Below, in pieces: positions 60,605 to 64,000 of a stretch of DNA of 64,000 bases. Location of the stretch: assembly GCF_004011695.2 (NCBI RefSeq), contig NC_082413.1, forward strand, positions 1,843,001 to 1,907,000. The letters run 5' to 3'. Under the pieces are notes generated by a model. It ran no database searches, was not told where the DNA came from, and saw only the letters and a program-made list of their open reading frames with translations. This DNA is from Ascochyta rabiei. Its lineage: Eukaryota; Ascomycota; Dothideomycetes; Pleosporales; Didymellaceae. Every line of letters begins with the position of its first letter. The first letter of the stretch is position 1. The position numbers and the translations under genes are program-made.

Positions 60605-62641
60605 TCAACCGCTGTACTGCTTAAACACATTTTGAGCTTCCGCACACTCTTGATCGATTATCTCTCGGTGCTTTTCAGAACGCACATGAATGTCTAGTGC
60701 GAAAGGTTTTGGAGCTACAAGAAACCCGTCTGTCCACGCAGTTGCCATAGAGTCATCAAAATCTTCAAGAAGCTGAGACTGTCCCGACGGATTCTTCTTA
60801 GGTGTTATCTCAAAGGCCCAGACAATTTTGCTCATGTTAATGACCTGCAAGAAGTTAGCTGTTAAACCTTTGTCGTTATCGCGAGTTCTTGCTATGCCAA
60901 TCAAGAGTACAAACCTAGCTACAAAAAAGAACTTACGAGCGAGTTTTCTGCTAAATGTTGCCCCGGGCAGATGCGTCGGCCGGCACCGAAAGCGTACGTC
61001 TTGCGTAAACCGTTGGCATCAATGTCTGGTTTGTATCCCAGGTCATGATTTTCGTAACGCTCTGGTCTAAACTCTTCTGGATCATCGTATAGGTCCGGGT
61101 CGTGGTGGATAGCCCTACAAAATCATTATATTGGTGTAATAATGGGTGGTGATGCAGGACATGAACATACCATGTGTTTGCTAAGAAGATGGTACCTTTG
61201 GGAAAGAAATAGTCGCCGTATGAATCGTCTGCACCATGTCAGCTCTGAAGTCCGATGATGGACTGTAGAATTAAAAGAGTCTAACCTTGAATTAAGAGAT
61301 GGGGAATACCTCCGGCAGCTACCGGCCGCCAGCGTAGTACCTATGATACCAAGATTCAGTGTTGATTTTAAATATGCAAGGACATTAAGTGCGAACCTCT
61401 GTCATGCAATGCTTGATGTACGGCATCTTTGCCAGGTCTTCGAAACTTGGAGATCTCTGCACTCCACACACTCGATCAACCTCCTCTTGTGCCTTGCGCA
61501 GTACTCTCGGATACTTAACAAGGGCAAGTAGGAACGATAACAGAGTTGATGAAGTTGTGTCCGAGCCACCCTCCATAAGTACACCTCCGATGTAAGCGAT
61601 GTGTTCATCGTCAAGGCCATTTTTAATGGGTTTCGACTCTTGCAGCAATTTATCCATGAAACAGTTACGTTTGGCACCCGCTGCAACACGCTCTTTCGCC
61701 CCTCGAAGAAGCTCAAAATAGAGACTTCGCTGTTCTTGCCGGATTGCTAAAGCCCAATTTCGCCACGGAGCCAGGAACGAAGGAAGTTTCTTCAGCCAGG
61801 GGAATATGTCCACCGGTGGTGTTGCTCCTGTCTCAAGGATGGCAGTGAATTGATCTTGTACTTTATACAAGTGTTGAATGTTGGGATGGCTGAACTCAGG
61901 TCCACGAATCCCGAATACAGAAGATAAAATCACTGCAGTTGAATATCGTCGAATGATGTCGTAGTAGTTTTGAGGAGCATGCGCTAACTGCTGCATTGTG
62001 AGGATTGCCTCGGCCGACTGCAACGCTTGCAGTGATCCTACGGCATTGATGTTGAGAATAGACTGGTAAATCTTCCTCTGATTCCTCCAATTGGGACCAT
62101 AGGGCATCAAAAGTAAATGAGTGTCGTCGCGAGTAATGAGCTCGGAGCCGATGTGATTAGCAGGTCGACTGGAGTATATTGCGCCTCGTTTGTCAAACAG
62201 ACTGCAAATTCCATACTTAGTACGAATGGTGACGGCTGGTAAAAACTTCGAAGCCACTTACTCGCGAACGGTAGCCGCTGAATTCAGGACTACTAGATTT
62301 TGAGGACCAAGCTTTACAGAAATGATTGGTCCATACTTCTGGGACCAAGCAAAAAATCTAGACACAACATTAACGACCGTACTTGCATCGAAACATGGCC
62401 ACGAACATACTTGAGGAAAGCTTTCTTGGCTGGGATCTGATGCAGGTTTCCTGGGAGAAGGTTATTGACTACTACGATAATGGCGACGCTGGGAAAGGTG
62501 ACCTAGCAGTGGGAGAGCTGATGGACCTGGGGGGCATGATTGAACACGCCTGGTAGCAAGAGAGAGGCGCAGAAGAGCTGTTACTACTACGACAAATAAG
62601 AAGATGGTGATGCTGAAGGCTAAAGTGAACATGGTGGGCAT
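60605..62641 (-). CDS. Cytochrome P450 monooxygenase (CYP2-like O-methylsterigmatocystin-oxidoreductase type)
   Basis: Eight exons (62641-62503, 62450-62411, 62357-62262, 62201-61397, 61340-61286, 61228-61171, 61114-60937, 60844-60605) join in frame to 536 aa. There is an N-terminal anchor (about 5-25), a proline hinge [18 protein letters not shown] across junction 1, and [18 protein letters not shown]. The I-helix is GGSDTTSS. ExxR is E360/R363 across a junction. The haem loop is [10 protein letters not shown] with C447. The layout fits the CYP group that includes OrdA-like and other fungal monooxygenases. It should sit in the ER and oxidise a small lipophilic substrate. Exon 2 is only 40 nt. 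An earlier ATG at 62710 is in frame, but its extra 23 residues are polar and I prefer 62641. It stands alone between transposons; a link to either cluster is uncertain. Confidence 0.9.
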
Positions 62642-63367
62642 ATATCTCGAGGGCGATATAGGAAGATTGATAGATGTTCTGCATCGGTGACTTAAGCTAG
62701 ACCACTCCATTATAACAGGGACGATGCGGGTGTTCCGCGTTACATTCGAAAAAAGTCGATGTTCAACTCGCTAGCGGCAATACGCAATGCGGGTGACAAG
62801 TAACCACTAGCCGCAACCCCGCGCGGGGAGCTGAGGTTGCCCCTCTTTTGAGGAAAGATTTTGACATTGGGGTCGCTCATGAGATCCATGCAGGCAGACC
62901 CAAAATCGATAAGGTGAGCAAGAAGTGCAAGATCTTCCGACAAGACAAGGCCGAAGCCTGCTGTGAGTTCTGACTGGGTCATTATTCTAGCGCATTGATC
63001 AGCAGACTCATTGTCAATGTGATTAACGTACCTTATGAGCGAGACATTCTACATAGTAGTCGAGTAGATAACGTATTCCACTAGTAAGCGGCCCACACTA
63101 GTAAGAGGCCCACCCTACTGAACTTGACGCGACCCTTCACACCACAACAAGATTCTCAACAGACTTCTCGTGAAGGCAGAGTCCTTCTAGCATTTTGGTC
63201 GCTTTGAGAAAAACGCGTTGTAAGCTAGTGCCAGGCTGTCTCATCATACAAATGTTGGAGCTAAGATAACTAGGTAAGATGATTTAAATGTAAGAGAGTT
63301 AATTAAGTCCCTTATCTAATTAAGTATTTATATATTACTATCTACACACTAGTCTTAAAATGTTATA
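62642..63367. other. Intergenic with an unassigned ORF and a transposon end
   Basis: Minus 62982-62740 is an 80-codon ORF (MTQSELTAGFGLVLSEDLAL...) with gene-like composition but no family I recognise; it could be a relic. At 63071 another pogo-type left end begins (ACGTATTCCACTAGTAAGCG, with AGTAAG-GGCCCAC twice) and is cut short by about 63130. Confidence 0.35.
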
Positions 63368-64000
63368 ACGTACTCCACAAGCAAGCCGCTTACCTAAGCA
63401 AACCGCTCACTTTTGCCAAGACCACACCAAACTTCATACTACCTACAATGCTGCAACGCAACAATGTAAAAAAGCCCTTAAATAAAGCAGATATACAGCT
63501 TGCCCTACAGGCTATTTAATAAGACGCAAAACTCTCTTAGTAACGCGCTGCAGCAATCTACAACGTGCCTTAAAGAACACTTAGTAATTAACTTACTAGA
63601 GCCTCTTTATAACGCGATTGTAAGCCTAAATTAATAAAGCTAACAAGCACTAAAGAGGAGGTAATTGTCTAGCATGTATTAAAGCTAGACAAGTAAGGAT
63701 ACTTACTATAGCTTGCTAATGTAGAGGATATAGCCAATTCTCTGCTTACAGAGCGCTACTAGACCTATGTTAGCAAGAACTAGGCTGCCAACTTTGTTAA
63801 ACGTTGGCTAGAGCTTAAAATTAAGTTTAATTGTAAGTATAACTATAAGAGAGCCCTGTGTAAGGATCCTAAGGTAATTAGAGACTGGTTCTAGTTAGTA
63901 GAGAATACTAAAGCTGAGTATAGTATCCTAGATGAAGACACCTACAACTTTAACAAGTCTAGCTTTATAATAGGTGTTATATCTACAGGAGCTGTTGTTA
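63368..64000 (+). mobile_element. Decayed pogo/Fot1-like transposon, second copy of family A, truncated by window end
   Basis: Begins ACGTACTCCACAAGCAAGCC after TA at 63366-63367 and is nearly identical to 34125 onward through the end of the window. Differences are mostly A/G and C/T. The right terminal repeat lies outside the window. Confidence 0.85.

Noticed and set aside
1..64000. tRNA and rRNA genes
   Set aside because: I looked for conserved B-box-like and rRNA-like stretches by eye and found none I could support; a covariance-model scan was not possible.

Overview
The window looks like a filamentous ascomycete chromosome, most likely a Dothideomycete, although the species cannot be fixed from sequence alone. 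Genes carry short (about 50-140 bp) GT-AG introns, and gene-rich GC-balanced blocks alternate with long AT-rich, ORF-poor blocks. Those AT-rich blocks consist of transposons with C-to-T type decay, as expected from repeat-induced point mutation (RIP).

Layout: 1-1.6 kb is AT-rich repeat. At 1.6-2.5 kb is a bZIP-basic-region/ankyrin (bANK, TOXE-like) regulator. From 2.5 to 9.7 kb there is a transposon graveyard: a MITE, three fold-back units, a dead Tc1/mariner, an intact 1.78 kb Fot1/pogo element and a broken ubiquitin C-terminal hydrolase. From 10.6 to 33.6 kb lies a compact secondary-metabolite block: 14-TM MFS transporter, class V PLP enzyme, NRPS-like A-T-reductase, 2OG-Fe(II) oxygenase, a complete highly reducing PKS (KS-AT-DH-MT-ER-KR-ACP, 2620 aa) and an O-methyltransferase. 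From 34 to 46.3 kb the region is almost wholly dead transposons (pogo-like, Ty3/gypsy, an LTR pair with target duplication, a short TIR element). From 46.7 to 55.2 kb there is a second enzyme block: SDR, Zn2Cys6 regulator, secreted FAD-linked oxidase and a P450. From 56.4 to 60.3 kb is a dead Tad1-like LINE with a solo LTR inside it. A second P450 lies at 60.6-62.6 kb, followed by another pogo-like element running off the end.

Gene models were built by joining reading frames at GT/AG junctions; in every gene called intact the exons add up to one uninterrupted frame. The biosynthetic logic is inferred: the PKS would make a reduced, C-methylated chain without its own release domain; the NRPS-like protein would activate an amino or carboxylic acid and release it reductively; the PLP enzyme, oxygenase and methyltransferase would tailor; and the MFS pump would export. 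I do not recognise this enzyme combination as a known pathway.

The most notable signal is a shared GTAAGCT(G/C)A motif. It recurs in the intergenic regions of the MFS/PLP, NRPS-like, oxygenase and PKS/OMT genes. I did not find it in the intergenic regions of the 46-62 kb block. The bANK gene at the left edge is a candidate regulator.
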